A stretch of 64,000 nucleotides of DNA. Source: Pusillimonas sp. TS35 (GTDB lineage: Bacteria > Pseudomonadota > Gammaproteobacteria > Burkholderiales > Burkholderiaceae_B). The notes under the pieces were generated by a model. It did not search any database and was not told the origin of the DNA. It saw nothing but the letters and a program-made list of their open reading frames with translations. The position numbers and the translations under genes were made by a program. The DNA lies in contig NZ_WWER01000001.1 of the NCBI RefSeq assembly GCF_009857885.1, forward strand, positions 372,001 to 436,000, written 5' to 3'. Shown here piece after piece: positions 47,568 to 56,478 of the stretch (positions are counted from its first letter, which is position 1; each line of letters begins with the position of its first letter).

Positions 47568-49871
47568 ATGGATAGTACCCAACCTGGCCTGTTTGATCAG
47601 GGTCCGGACAGCGATAGTATTACGTTGGCAAACTACGCCGAGCAGGCCTATCTGGACTACGCGGTGTCTGTCGTGCGTGGCCGTGCGCTGCCCGACGTCA
47701 CCGACGGCCAGAAGCCGGTGCAGCGCCGCATCCTGTATGCGATGCAGGCAATGGGCCTGGGCCCGGGTGCCAAGCCGGTCAAGTCGGCCCGCGTGGTTGG
47801 CGACGTGCTCGGCAAATATCATCCCCACGGCGATCAGGCGGCCTATGACGCCATGGTCCGCATGGCGCAGTCCTTCACGCTGCGTTACCCCTTGGTCGAC
47901 GGTCATGGCAATTTTGGTTCGCGCGACGGCGACAACGCAGCCGCCATGCGCTATACCGAGGCGCGGTTGACGCCATTCTCGCGTCTGTTGCTCGATGAAC
48001 TGGACGAAGGCACGGTCGATTTCATCGCCAATTACGATGGCAGCCAGCAAGAGCCCTTGAACCTGCCGGCGCGATTACCCATCATGCTGCTCAACGGCGC
48101 GTCGGGTATTGCGGTGGGCATGGCTACCGAGATCCCATCGCACAACCTGCGCGAAGTTGCTGCCGCGTGCGTGGCGCTGATACGCGATCCGTCGATGGCC
48201 GACGAAGCGTTGTACAACTACGTGCCGGGCCCCGATTTCGCGGGCGGCGGGCAGATCATTTCCGCCCCCGAGGATATCGCCGCAATTTACGAAACGGGCC
48301 GCGGCTCGATCAAGGCTCGCGCCCGCTGGAGCTTCGAAGAGCTGGCGCGCGGCCAGTGGCAGTTGGTCGTTACTGAGCTGCCGCCAGGCACGTCGGCGCA
48401 AAAAATCCTCGAAGAAATCGAAGATCGCAGCAATCCCAAGGTCAAGCCAGGCAAAAAAAGCCTTTCCGCCGAACAGCAACAGACCAAGGCCCTGGTGCTG
48501 AGCATGCTCGACGCTGTGCGCGACGAATCGGGCAAAGAGGCCGCTGTGCGGCTGGTGTTCGAACCCAAAACAAGCCGCATCGATCGTGACGAGTTCGTCA
48601 CGATGCTGCTCACACAGACTGGCATGGAAAGCAGCGTGCCGCTCAACCTGGTATGCATCGGCACCGACGGTCGGCCGGGCCAGCGTTCGCTCCGCAATAT
48701 CCTTACCGAATGGCTGGAGTTTCGCGCGCACACCATGACGCGCCGTACGCGCTATCGGCTTGACAAGGTTACCGACCGCATCCATGTCCTCGAAGGCCGC
48801 ATGGTGGTCTACCTGAACGTCGATGAAGTGATCCAAACCATCCGCGAGTCCGACGAGCCGCGCCCAGCCTTGATGCAGCGCTTCGATTTGTCAGAACGGC
48901 AGGCTGAAGACATTCTCGAGATGCGTTTGCGCCAGTTGGCCCGTCTAGAAGGCTTCCGCATCGAGAAAGAGCTGGCCGCCCAGCGCGAAGAGCAAGCCGC
49001 CCTGCAGGAATTGCTGGAGAATCCGCGCGCCTTCAAGCGCCTGATGATCAAGGAAATCGAGGCCGATGCCAAAACCTATGGCGACGACCGCCGCACATTG
49101 ATCGAGGTTGCTGAACGCGCGGTCATGGAAGTCAAGGTTGTCGAGGAGCCAGTCACTGTCATCATCTCCCAGAAAGGCTGGCTGCGCACGCGCCAGGGGC
49201 ACGGCCACGATGCCGCGCAGTTCAGCTTCAAGTCGGGCGATACACTCTACGCCGCTATTGAATGCCGCAGTACAGACGATCTGGTGGCATTTTCCGACAG
49301 GGGCAGGGTCTATAGCGTGGCCATTTCCAGCCTGCCGTCCGCGCGTGGCGACGGCCAGCCCATTACCTCCATGATCGAACTCGAGCCAGGCGCTCATATT
49401 GTGCATATGGTGGCTGGCGACTCGGCGCGCCGCTATGTGCTGGGCACCCGCGCGGGCTACGGCTTCATCGCCGCGCTCAAGGATCTCACCACACGCCAGC
49501 GGGCCGGCAAACAGTTCATGACGCTGGAAAAGGGCGATGTCATGCTCAGGCCGCTTCCCTTGCGCAACAGCGACACCCAACTGGCGATGATGGCGCACAA
49601 GGGGCGATTCCTGGTGATTGATCTGGCCGAACTCAAAACCCTCTCGGGCGGTGGGCGCGGTACCATCCTGATGAGCCTGGACGACGGCGACTTTCTGGAA
49701 CAATGGGTGGCAGCCGGCCAGCAAGGTCTGGAAGTGCATGGCATCTATCGCAACAAGCACACCATCGTCGAGCTCGAAGGCACGACGCTCGCCGACTACG
49801 TGGGCAAGCGCGCGCGCAAGGGCAAGCTGCTTGACGTGAAGGTAAAAGGGGCGACGTTGCATCCGCGTTGA
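47568..49871 (+). CDS. parC: DNA topoisomerase IV subunit A
   Basis: DNA-cleaving subunit paired with ParE. The 767-residue protein has the catalytic tyrosine Y129 in [10 protein letters not shown], the winged-helix and tower domains and a short C-terminal beta-pinwheel (about 500-760). The quinolone-resistance region reads [14 protein letters not shown]. The position that is Ser80 in E. coli ParC is Gln90 here and the Glu84 position is Asp94. The gene starts 16 bases after parE. Confidence 0.94.
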   Translation: MDSTQPGLFDQGPDSDSITLANYAEQAYLDYAVSVVRGRALPDVTDGQKPVQRRILYAMQAMGLGPGAKPVKSARVVGDVLGKYHPHGDQAAYDAMVRMAQSFTLRYPLVDGHGNFGSRDGDNAAAMRYTEARLTPFSRLLLDELDEGTVDFIANYDGSQQEPLNLPARLPIMLLNGASGIAVGMATEIPSHNLREVAAACVALIRDPSMADEALYNYVPGPDFAGGGQIISAPEDIAAIYETGRGSIKARARWSFEELARGQWQLVVTELPPGTSAQKILEEIEDRSNPKVKPGKKSLSAEQQQTKALVLSMLDAVRDESGKEAAVRLVFEPKTSRIDRDEFVTMLLTQTGMESSVPLNLVCIGTDGRPGQRSLRNILTEWLEFRAHTMTRRTRYRLDKVTDRIHVLEGRMVVYLNVDEVIQTIRESDEPRPALMQRFDLSERQAEDILEMRLRQLARLEGFRIEKELAAQREEQAALQELLENPRAFKRLMIKEIEADAKTYGDDRRTLIEVAERAVMEVKVVEEPVTVIISQKGWLRTRQGHGHDAAQFSFKSGDTLYAAIECRSTDDLVAFSDRGRVYSVAISSLPSARGDGQPITSMIELEPGAHIVHMVAGDSARRYVLGTRAGYGFIAALKDLTTRQRAGKQFMTLEKGDVMLRPLPLRNSDTQLAMMAHKGRFLVIDLAELKTLSGGGRGTILMSLDDGDFLEQWVAAGQQGLEVHGIYRNKHTIVELEGTTLADYVGKRARKGKLLDVKVKGATLHPR

Positions 49872-49988
49872 GGGCATACGCTTCGGCGCGTTCCGGGGCG
49901 GCGCCGTACGCCTTCATCGCGATGGCGCTGTCCGGCTTAAAATGGCGGTATTTTTCTCTCGACAACCTAAGGCATAAAAAGCGGGCAT

Positions 49989-51023
49989 ATGAGTTTCAAG
50001 GTTACTGTTCTTCCTAGCAAGCACGAATTCGAAGTGGCGGATGGCCAGACCGTGCTGGATGCGGCCCTGGCTGCGGGCATCGTGCTGCCCTATAGTTGCC
50101 GCAACGGCGCGTGCTCTACCTGCAAGGGCAAGGTGTTGTCGGGCACCTACGACGCTGGCGCCGCACCGGGGCATATCCTCGAGGCGGAAGACCTTGCGCA
50201 AGGCTACACCTTGTTCTGCCAGGCCCGGCCCGCATCTGATCTCGTCATCGAGGCGCACGAAATCCGCATGGCCAGCGACATCCAGATTCGCAAGATGCCT
50301 GCCCGCATCATGGGTCTGGACAAGGTCGCCGACGATGTCATGGTCGTCAAGGTCCAGCTACCGCCTGCGGATCCCTTCCGGTATTACGCGGGCCAGTATC
50401 TCGAATTCATCATGCGTGATGGCCGCCGCCGCAGCTATTCAATGGCCTGCCCGCCGCAAGAAAACAACCTGGTCGAACTGCACATTCGCCATACCCCCGG
50501 TGGCGCTTTCACCGACCATGTCTTCGGTGTTGGCGACACGCAAATGAAAGTGCGCGAAATTCAGCGTGTCGAAGGGCCTTTCGGCTCTTTCTTTCTGCGC
50601 GAAGATTCCGACAAGCCCATCATCTTGCTGGCCAGCGGCACGGGCTTCGCTCCCATCAAGGCCATTGTCGAGCAGATGATCGCCACTGGCAGCCAGCGTA
50701 AGGCGTTCTTGTATTGGGGCGGGCGCCGCCCGCACGACCTTTACATGGACGAGCTGGCACGAGAATGGGCCCAGACGCTGCCCGGCTTCCGCTACGTGCC
50801 CGTGGTGTCCAATGCGATGCCTCAGGACGCCTGGGCGGGCCGCACCGGCTTCGTGCATCAGGCCGTGCTGGACGATTTCCTCGATCTGGCGGGCTACCAA
50901 GTCTACGCCTGTGGCGCCCCAGTCATGGTCGATGCGGCCCGGCGTGATTTCACCCAGCAGGCGGGCCTGCCGGAACATGAGTTCTATGCCGACGCTTTCA
51001 CCACAGAGGCCGACGCTGCATAG
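49989..51023 (+). CDS. Ferredoxin--NAD(P)H reductase, CDP-6-deoxy-glucoseen reductase-like
   Basis: Single-chain reductase with an N-terminal 2Fe-2S domain and C-terminal FAD and NAD domains, an order opposite to that of PaaE. The cluster cysteines are C37, C42, C45 and C77. FAD binding is shown by RRRSYSMACPP, and the nucleotide site by LASGTGFAPIKAIVEQM. The 344-residue protein resembles AscD/E3-type reductases often annotated this way in betaproteobacteria. No sugar-biosynthesis genes are nearby, so the physiological partner is unknown and the annotated substrate should not be taken literally. Confidence 0.82.
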   Translation: MSFKVTVLPSKHEFEVADGQTVLDAALAAGIVLPYSCRNGACSTCKGKVLSGTYDAGAAPGHILEAEDLAQGYTLFCQARPASDLVIEAHEIRMASDIQIRKMPARIMGLDKVADDVMVVKVQLPPADPFRYYAGQYLEFIMRDGRRRSYSMACPPQENNLVELHIRHTPGGAFTDHVFGVGDTQMKVREIQRVEGPFGSFFLREDSDKPIILLASGTGFAPIKAIVEQMIATGSQRKAFLYWGGRRPHDLYMDELAREWAQTLPGFRYVPVVSNAMPQDAWAGRTGFVHQAVLDDFLDLAGYQVYACGAPVMVDAARRDFTQQAGLPEHEFYADAFTTEADAA

Positions 51024-51083
51024 CGAGGCTGGGGCATCCCGCCGGCGGATGGCTGCCGGCCGGCACCGACGGGAGGATCAAGC

Positions 51084-52337
51084 ATGAAAGTAGCGGTATT
51101 GGGTAGCGGCATTATTGGTGTGTCGACCGCATGGTGGCTGCGCCAGGCGGGCCATGACGTTGTCGTCATCGACCGCGAGCCCGGGCCGGCGCAAGGCGCC
51201 ACGCGTGCCATCGGTGGCCATGTTTCTGTTTCCGGTGCCGGGCCTTGGGCCAATCCGCAGGCACCGCTGCAATTGCTGCGCTGGCTGTTCCGCGATGATG
51301 CGCCACTACTCTTCCGGCCTCGGCTCGATACCCGTCAGTGGCTATGGAGCCTGCTGTTCCTGCGCGAATGCATGCCAGCGCGCGTAGCGGCCAATACACG
51401 TGCCATGGTCCGCTTGGCCGAATACAGCCTCGCCACGCTGCGCGCCATGCGCCAAGAACTCCAGATCGACGATCAGCATGGCGAGTCCGGCATCCTGAAG
51501 TTTTACCGCAGCCCTGTCGAATTCGAAGCATCCCAGGAAATGGCCGGGATTCTGCGCGATTTTGGCATTGACCGGCGCGTTGTCACGCCCGACGAAGTGG
51601 TGGCGCTCGAGCCGGCGCTGGCGGGTGCAAGAAACCAGATTGTGGGTGGCGACTACGCGCCCGGTGACGAAACAGGTGATGCGTATCTTTTTGTTACCGA
51701 ACTGGCGCGTAAAGCGGCGGAGCAGGGCATAGAGTTTCTGTTCAATACGCAGTTGAGCCGCCTGTCCGCAGCCGGCGGTGAGATCACCGGGGCCGAGGTG
51801 ATCGGTCCGGACGGCTTGTATCGTACTGTCACGGCCGACGCCTACGTGGCGGCGCTTGGCGCTCACACGCCGCAATATATTGTGCCGCTGGGCGTGCCGT
51901 GTCACGTGTATCCGGCCAAGGGTTATTCGGCCACATTCGATATCATTGACGCCGGCAAGGCGCCTGTCATCAGCCTGAACGACAGCGCCAACCAGGTTGT
52001 GTATACGCGCCTGGGCACGCAGTTGCGCGTGGCCGGCACGGCCGATCTGTCGGGGTATTCCCGGGCACTGAATACAATCCGTTGCGATAATATGGTGCGC
52101 CAGGCACAGGCTTTATTCCCAAGCGCCCTCGATTTTGCTAATGTACGTTTCTGGTCGGGCTTGCGGCCCGCCACGCCCGCCAATGTTCCGCTTGTTGGCC
52201 GGGCAAAAATCCGTAATCTCTACCTGAACACAGGGCATGGCACTCTGGGCTGGACAATGGGCGCGGGCTCTGGCCGCGCACTTGCCGATCTCATCTCCGG
52301 GCGCTCTCCCGAACCCGAGTTTCCTTTTTTAGGCTGA
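51084..52337 (+). CDS. dadA: D-amino acid dehydrogenase (FAD-dependent)
   Basis: Membrane-associated flavoenzyme that oxidises D-amino acids to keto acids and passes electrons to the respiratory chain. The 417-residue protein opens with the FAD dinucleotide fold VLGSGIIGVSTAWWLRQAGHDVVVID, landmarks GSGIIG and VVVID. It ends with the DAO signature GHGTLGWTMGAGSGRALADLISG (landmarks HGTLGWTMG and GRALAD). No alanine racemase gene is adjacent. GGAGGAT precedes the start. Confidence 0.9.
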   Translation: MKVAVLGSGIIGVSTAWWLRQAGHDVVVIDREPGPAQGATRAIGGHVSVSGAGPWANPQAPLQLLRWLFRDDAPLLFRPRLDTRQWLWSLLFLRECMPARVAANTRAMVRLAEYSLATLRAMRQELQIDDQHGESGILKFYRSPVEFEASQEMAGILRDFGIDRRVVTPDEVVALEPALAGARNQIVGGDYAPGDETGDAYLFVTELARKAAEQGIEFLFNTQLSRLSAAGGEITGAEVIGPDGLYRTVTADAYVAALGAHTPQYIVPLGVPCHVYPAKGYSATFDIIDAGKAPVISLNDSANQVVYTRLGTQLRVAGTADLSGYSRALNTIRCDNMVRQAQALFPSALDFANVRFWSGLRPATPANVPLVGRAKIRNLYLNTGHGTLGWTMGAGSGRALADLISGRSPEPEFPFLG

Positions 52338-52345
52338 TTCTTTCT

Positions 52346-53668
52346 ATGAAGCTACTTCGCTTGTGCGGCGCCGCTGGCGCCGGGCGTGCCATTGCGTGGC
52401 TGGGCGTTGGCGCGCTCGCCTGTTCCAGCAGCGCCGCATTCGCCGCCACCGACATCCAGGTTTGGCACACGCTCAACGGGCATAACCGGGATGTATTCGA
52501 AAAACTGGTCAAAGACTTCAATCGTGGCCAGAACGATGTCAACGTCAAGGTCAAGGCCTTCGATAACGGGGCCGCCATCGAACAAGCCCTTTCGGGCATA
52601 AAAAAGGCCGACGATCGCCCTCAACTTGTGCAGCTCGAAGACCAGCACGCCGCCGACAGCACCGCGGGGCGCAAAGACATCAAGCCCTTGTACAGCTTGC
52701 TCGCCGCACACCCCATCAAGAATGCCGACTGGTTTCTGTCCGATAAAAACACTTTTGTACGCGACGCCAAAGGGCGGCTGGTCGCCTTCCCTTACATGGC
52801 CGAAGTGCCGGTCATGTACTACAACATCGGCGCGTACAACAAAGCCGGCATCAAACCAGCCGAGCCACGCCGCCCCTGGGCCGAACTCCAGGCTCAGCTC
52901 GTTACGCTGGCCAACAATGGCTCGCGCAAGTGCCCAGCCACGTCCGACCAGCCTGTTTCGATCAACCTCGAGAACCTGGCCGCCGTCAACAACCAACTGT
53001 ACGTCAGCAACGGTAACGGCTTGAAGGGCAAGGGCAACCCAGCATTCAGCTTCGATTCGATGTATATCCGTCATCTGTCGATGATGATCACCTGGGTACG
53101 CAGCGAGCTCATGGTCAAGCCCGAGTACGACAGCGTCGCAACCAAGCGGTTCGCCAACAACGAATGCGCCGTCCTGTTGTCCACATCGGGCAACCTCGGC
53201 TGGTTCGATGGTGCCAAGGGCCTTGATTTCGCAGTGTCTGGTCTGCCGTACTACCCTGAGGTCACGCGCACCCCGGGTCTGCCCTTTGTAAGCGGCTCGG
53301 CGCTCTGGGCAACCAGCGGCCATGCCAAGGCCAGTGACGCGGCCAGCGCAGCATTCCTGTCCTGGCTGGCGCAACCCGAGCGCGCGTCGGCCTGGTTCCA
53401 GAAAACCGGCTATCTGCCTCTCACCGCGCAAGCGTACAAGGCGACGGATAGCAACTACTTCAAGAGTTTGGGCGGTTGGCAGGAACTGGTCGCTGCCTAT
53501 GGCAGGGCGCCCACTGACAACAGCCGCGGCTTCCGGATCGACAACTATCCGAGCATTCACGCGATGTTCAAGCAAACGCTCGAGCAGGCCCTCGACGGTA
53601 AGCAGCCAGCTGTTACCGCGCTCAAGACTGCGTCGGCGCAGGCGAGCAAAATGATGGCGACCAAGTAA
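52346..53668 (+). CDS. Extracellular solute-binding protein, UgpB-like, orphan
   Basis: Periplasmic substrate-binding protein of the type 1 family that includes UgpB for glycerol-3-phosphate. The 440-residue precursor has a signal peptide ending near SSAAFA-A (about residue 33), and the mature part opens TDIQVWHTLNGHNRDVFEKL. The family stretch FPYMAEVPVMYYN is present. No permease or ATPase gene is near, so it is an orphan in this window; the ligand is unproven. It starts eight bases after dadA. A terminator follows. Confidence 0.83.
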   Translation: MKLLRLCGAAGAGRAIAWLGVGALACSSSAAFAATDIQVWHTLNGHNRDVFEKLVKDFNRGQNDVNVKVKAFDNGAAIEQALSGIKKADDRPQLVQLEDQHAADSTAGRKDIKPLYSLLAAHPIKNADWFLSDKNTFVRDAKGRLVAFPYMAEVPVMYYNIGAYNKAGIKPAEPRRPWAELQAQLVTLANNGSRKCPATSDQPVSINLENLAAVNNQLYVSNGNGLKGKGNPAFSFDSMYIRHLSMMITWVRSELMVKPEYDSVATKRFANNECAVLLSTSGNLGWFDGAKGLDFAVSGLPYYPEVTRTPGLPFVSGSALWATSGHAKASDAASAAFLSWLAQPERASAWFQKTGYLPLTAQAYKATDSNYFKSLGGWQELVAAYGRAPTDNSRGFRIDNYPSIHAMFKQTLEQALDGKQPAVTALKTASAQASKMMATK

Positions 53669-53676
53669 ACGCCTAA

Positions 53677-53706
53677 GCGCCGGCGCAAGCAGGCTTGCGC
53701 CGGCGC
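53677..53706. repeat. Perfect 14-bp inverted repeat after the binding-protein gene
   Basis: GCGCCGGCGCAAGC (53677-53690) and GCTTGCGCCGGCGC (53693-53706) are exact complements with loop AG. No T-run follows. Probably an mRNA 3'-end stabilising hairpin. Confidence 0.6.
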
Positions 53707-53768
53707 CGGCGTCGACCAGCACCGACGTGCTTAGCGGCGCGGGCAAGGTATTTTCCGCACGCTATGTC

Positions 53769-53803
53769 ATCCCATGTGATCTTCGATCACATGGGATTTT
53801 TTT
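53769..53803 (+). terminator. Strong intrinsic terminator before the pilus operon
   Basis: ATCCCATGTGATC (53769-53781) and GATCACATGGGAT (53785-53797) form a perfect 13-bp stem with loop TTC and are followed by seven T residues. It separates the dadA/binding-protein unit from the pil operon. Confidence 0.92.
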
Positions 53804-53889
53804 GGCGCAGACAGTTCCATCCATTCGTACAAGCCGGTCTGGCGGCTACGCAGGCATGACGGCACCATGCCGGGACGCACCACCATTCC

Positions 53890-54852
53890 GTGCGGTTCCT
53901 CCTCATTGCCGTCATGTGCCGCTTGTTCTTCCTTTTTGTATTGTCCAGCCTCCTTGCCGCTTGCGCGACGACATCTTCCCGGTTCGGTCTGGCGCCGCAT
54001 GCCACGCATGCGCACGGTGCCCTCCGAAATGCGTCGCCTGCGGCGCCCACCATGCTCCAGCCTGGCGCGGCATTCAGCTTCGATTGGCATCTTTCGGGCA
54101 ACCGTGCGGTTGCGCCATTGCAGGTTTTTGATGACGGGCGGCGCGTCTGGCTGCAGTTTGCGCCAGGCCAACCCTTGCCCGCGATATTTGCCCGCACAGC
54201 GGCTGGTGATCAACCTATATCGCCAGCTATCGAAGGTGCTTACGCCGTCCTGCCTGCCTACTGGCCAGAGATCATCCTGCGCGGCGGCCACCTCGTTGCA
54301 TACGTGCGCCGCAGGCAGCACGCGCCCGAGGCGCCGCTTGCCCACACGGCGACGGCCACAAACGCGTCCGGCCCTATAGCTGATATCGATGGGGGTGCGC
54401 CAATGCTGCGGCGGTCGGATGGGGCATCGCCCACTGCCGCCGCACTGACGGTAAACCAAGCCCCGGCGGCGGGTCCGGCCAGTTTGGGCCCTGGCTCTGC
54501 TGGCACGGTCCGTGATAATGCCCCGTCTGCGGCCGTATCCCCGGAGGCCGTGCCATCCGTGGCTTTCCGCGTTACCCCCGATGATCGCAATTTTCGGCTT
54601 GCGCTTGTACGCTGGGCTGGGCTGGCGGGATGGACCTTCCGGCCCGAACATTGGGCGGTGGAGGTGGATATCCCCATTACCGGGAGTGCCAGTTTCGATG
54701 CCGAGTTCAAATCGGCGGTGCGCGATCTGATTGCGACGACCGAAATGGCCGAACGTCCCCTACAGCCCTGCTTCTATGCCAATCAGGTATTGCGCATTGT
54801 TGCCTATGCGCAGCCGTGCGATCGCGCCGCTGCCAAAGGGGCGCAATCATGA
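53890..54852 (+). CDS. pilL: Type IVb pilus lipoprotein PilL (TcpQ-domain)
   Basis: Outer-membrane-associated lipoprotein of thin-pilus systems. The 320-residue precursor has a lipobox LLAAC with C25, an N-terminal domain resembling the TrbG/VirB9 beta domain (VFDDGRRVWLQFAPGQ and YWPEIILRGGHLV), a Pro/Ala-rich linker and a C-terminal TcpQ-type domain starting about VTPDDRNFRLALVRWAGLAGW. The start is GTG 53890; ATG 53914 would still leave a good lipoprotein signal. It overlaps the next gene by four bases (ATGA). The name follows R64 pilL; sequence identity is probably low. Confidence 0.75.
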   Translation: MRFLLIAVMCRLFFLFVLSSLLAACATTSSRFGLAPHATHAHGALRNASPAAPTMLQPGAAFSFDWHLSGNRAVAPLQVFDDGRRVWLQFAPGQPLPAIFARTAAGDQPISPAIEGAYAVLPAYWPEIILRGGHLVAYVRRRQHAPEAPLAHTATATNASGPIADIDGGAPMLRRSDGASPTAAALTVNQAPAAGPASLGPGSAGTVRDNAPSAAVSPEAVPSVAFRVTPDDRNFRLALVRWAGLAGWTFRPEHWAVEVDIPITGSASFDAEFKSAVRDLIATTEMAERPLQPCFYANQVLRIVAYAQPCDRAAAKGAQS

Positions 54853-56471
54853 CTATCAGCCGCGGCTTTTTTCCCCTTCTTGTCAGAGGCGTATGCTGCG
54901 CCGCCCTGGCAGCCGCCGTATCCGGCTGCGTCCTGTCCAACCGCATAAACAAAGCCATATCGGCTTTTCATAAAGCGGGCGAACAGGCATCGTCAATGCG
55001 CCAGGATTTCGAGCGCACCGTGCATGACTCGGCTCGGCGCGAGGCCGCTCAGGATGTCGCCCGCCCCTGGATCGCAGGGCGTCCGCAGCCATTGGCGCGT
55101 GACATTGTCCTGCCGCCGGCGCTGCGGGCCGATGTCAATACGGCGCTGCTGTTTTCAGACGGTCCACTCGATCTCACAGAAATTGCGCGCCGCATTACAG
55201 TGGCAACCGGCATTGCCGCGAACGTGCAGGCCGAAGCATTGCTGCCGCCTCAGGCGTTCATGCCGCGCCTCGCGGAAGCCGGCTCGGGCGGCAGCGCCAC
55301 CACAGTTCCAGCCGCCATGCATGCCAAGCTGGACGGAGCGCCCGAGCCGCTGGCGCACGTGCTTGATCGGCTCGCTGCCCGCTTGAATGTGCGCTGGCGC
55401 TATCGCAACGCGCGCATCGAGTTTTATCGCACCGAGACACGAACCTACATCGTCCGAGCCCTGGCGCTGAATGCCAGTGTCGAAGCATCCATGGGCGTCG
55501 CGGGCAATGGCACTCCTGGTGGTTTTGTTGGTGCGTCCCGCACCCGTCTCGAAAGCGGCGCCCACGATGCGTTGGCTACAGTGCGCGCTCGTATCGAACC
55601 ATTTCTGACCCGCTCGGGTGTGCTGGTGGCCGAACCAGGCGCGGCTGGCGCAATTGTCGTCACAGACACCCCTGACGTGCTGGACCGGATCGCGGCTTTT
55701 ATCGATCAGGAAAACCGTGGCCTGACGCGACGTGTTCGGCTGGTGTTCGAAGAGCTAGCCGTGCAGGCACACGACAACGCAGAGGCTGGCCTTGACTGGA
55801 GCGTCGTGTTTTCTTCCGCGCAAGCGGCACTCAGCGCCGCAACGCCGGGCGTGGGTGCAGGCCGGGCAGGGGCGGCCGGGTTGGTGGCCCATGCGGCGCA
55901 AGGTGCATACGGCGGCTCCGAAGCCATTGTCCGTGCGGTGTCAGAAGTGGGCCATGTGGTGCGCCGAAGCCGGTTTCCGGTGCTTACGCTCAACAGGCGC
56001 CCCGTTACCCACGCGGTACGTACAACCTTCTCTTATATCGACAAGGTTGAAACGCTATCCGTGGGCGCCATCCATGGCAATGCGGTGCCTAAAGTGTCCG
56101 TCAGCCAATCCGAGCAAACAGTTGGCTCTCTGCTGACCATCGTGCCCGACGCGCAGGAGGATGGACAGATTCTACTGTCGATCGCCTACGACAGCACGGT
56201 CGCACAGCCACTGCGTTCTGTGGCGCTGGGCGATAAGGATCATCCTCTTCAATTGCAACAGATCACGATTGACGGCAATGGCATTGTGCAGCAGTTGGCG
56301 GTACGGCCGGGTCAACCGGCGTTGATCGCAGGGTTTGATCAGGTCAGGCACGAAACCAGCGGCCGGCGGCTCAATCCGGGCTTGCCGATGGCGCTGGGCG
56401 GGGAAAACAAAGTCGCGGATCGCCATGTCACCACGATCGTCATCGTCACGGCACAATTGGAAGAAGGCTGA
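54849..56471 (+). CDS. pilN: Type IVb pilus secretin PilN
   Basis: Outer-membrane secretin through which the pilus passes. The 540-residue lipoprotein has C27 after AAAVSG, N-terminal N-domains and a C-terminal secretin domain with PVLTLNRRPVTHAV and ending near VTTIVIVTAQLEEG. ATG 54849 overlaps the pilL stop in an ATGA; a longer frame would run back into pilL. The R64 order would have pilM between pilL and pilN, but it is absent here. Confidence 0.85.
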   Translation: MTISRGFFPLLVRGVCCAALAAAVSGCVLSNRINKAISAFHKAGEQASSMRQDFERTVHDSARREAAQDVARPWIAGRPQPLARDIVLPPALRADVNTALLFSDGPLDLTEIARRITVATGIAANVQAEALLPPQAFMPRLAEAGSGGSATTVPAAMHAKLDGAPEPLAHVLDRLAARLNVRWRYRNARIEFYRTETRTYIVRALALNASVEASMGVAGNGTPGGFVGASRTRLESGAHDALATVRARIEPFLTRSGVLVAEPGAAGAIVVTDTPDVLDRIAAFIDQENRGLTRRVRLVFEELAVQAHDNAEAGLDWSVVFSSAQAALSAATPGVGAGRAGAAGLVAHAAQGAYGGSEAIVRAVSEVGHVVRRSRFPVLTLNRRPVTHAVRTTFSYIDKVETLSVGAIHGNAVPKVSVSQSEQTVGSLLTIVPDAQEDGQILLSIAYDSTVAQPLRSVALGDKDHPLQLQQITIDGNGIVQQLAVRPGQPALIAGFDQVRHETSGRRLNPGLPMALGGENKVADRHVTTIVIVTAQLEEG

Positions 56472-56478
56472 CCCAGAT

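Noticed and set aside
49989-51023. Role in deoxysugar biosynthesis for the ferredoxin reductase
   Set aside because: The family name suggests it, but no sugar genes are nearby and the domain set only supports a general electron-transfer reductase.
53677-53706. Second terminator after the binding-protein gene
   Set aside because: The stem is perfect but there is no T-run. The real terminator is the next hairpin at 53769-53803.
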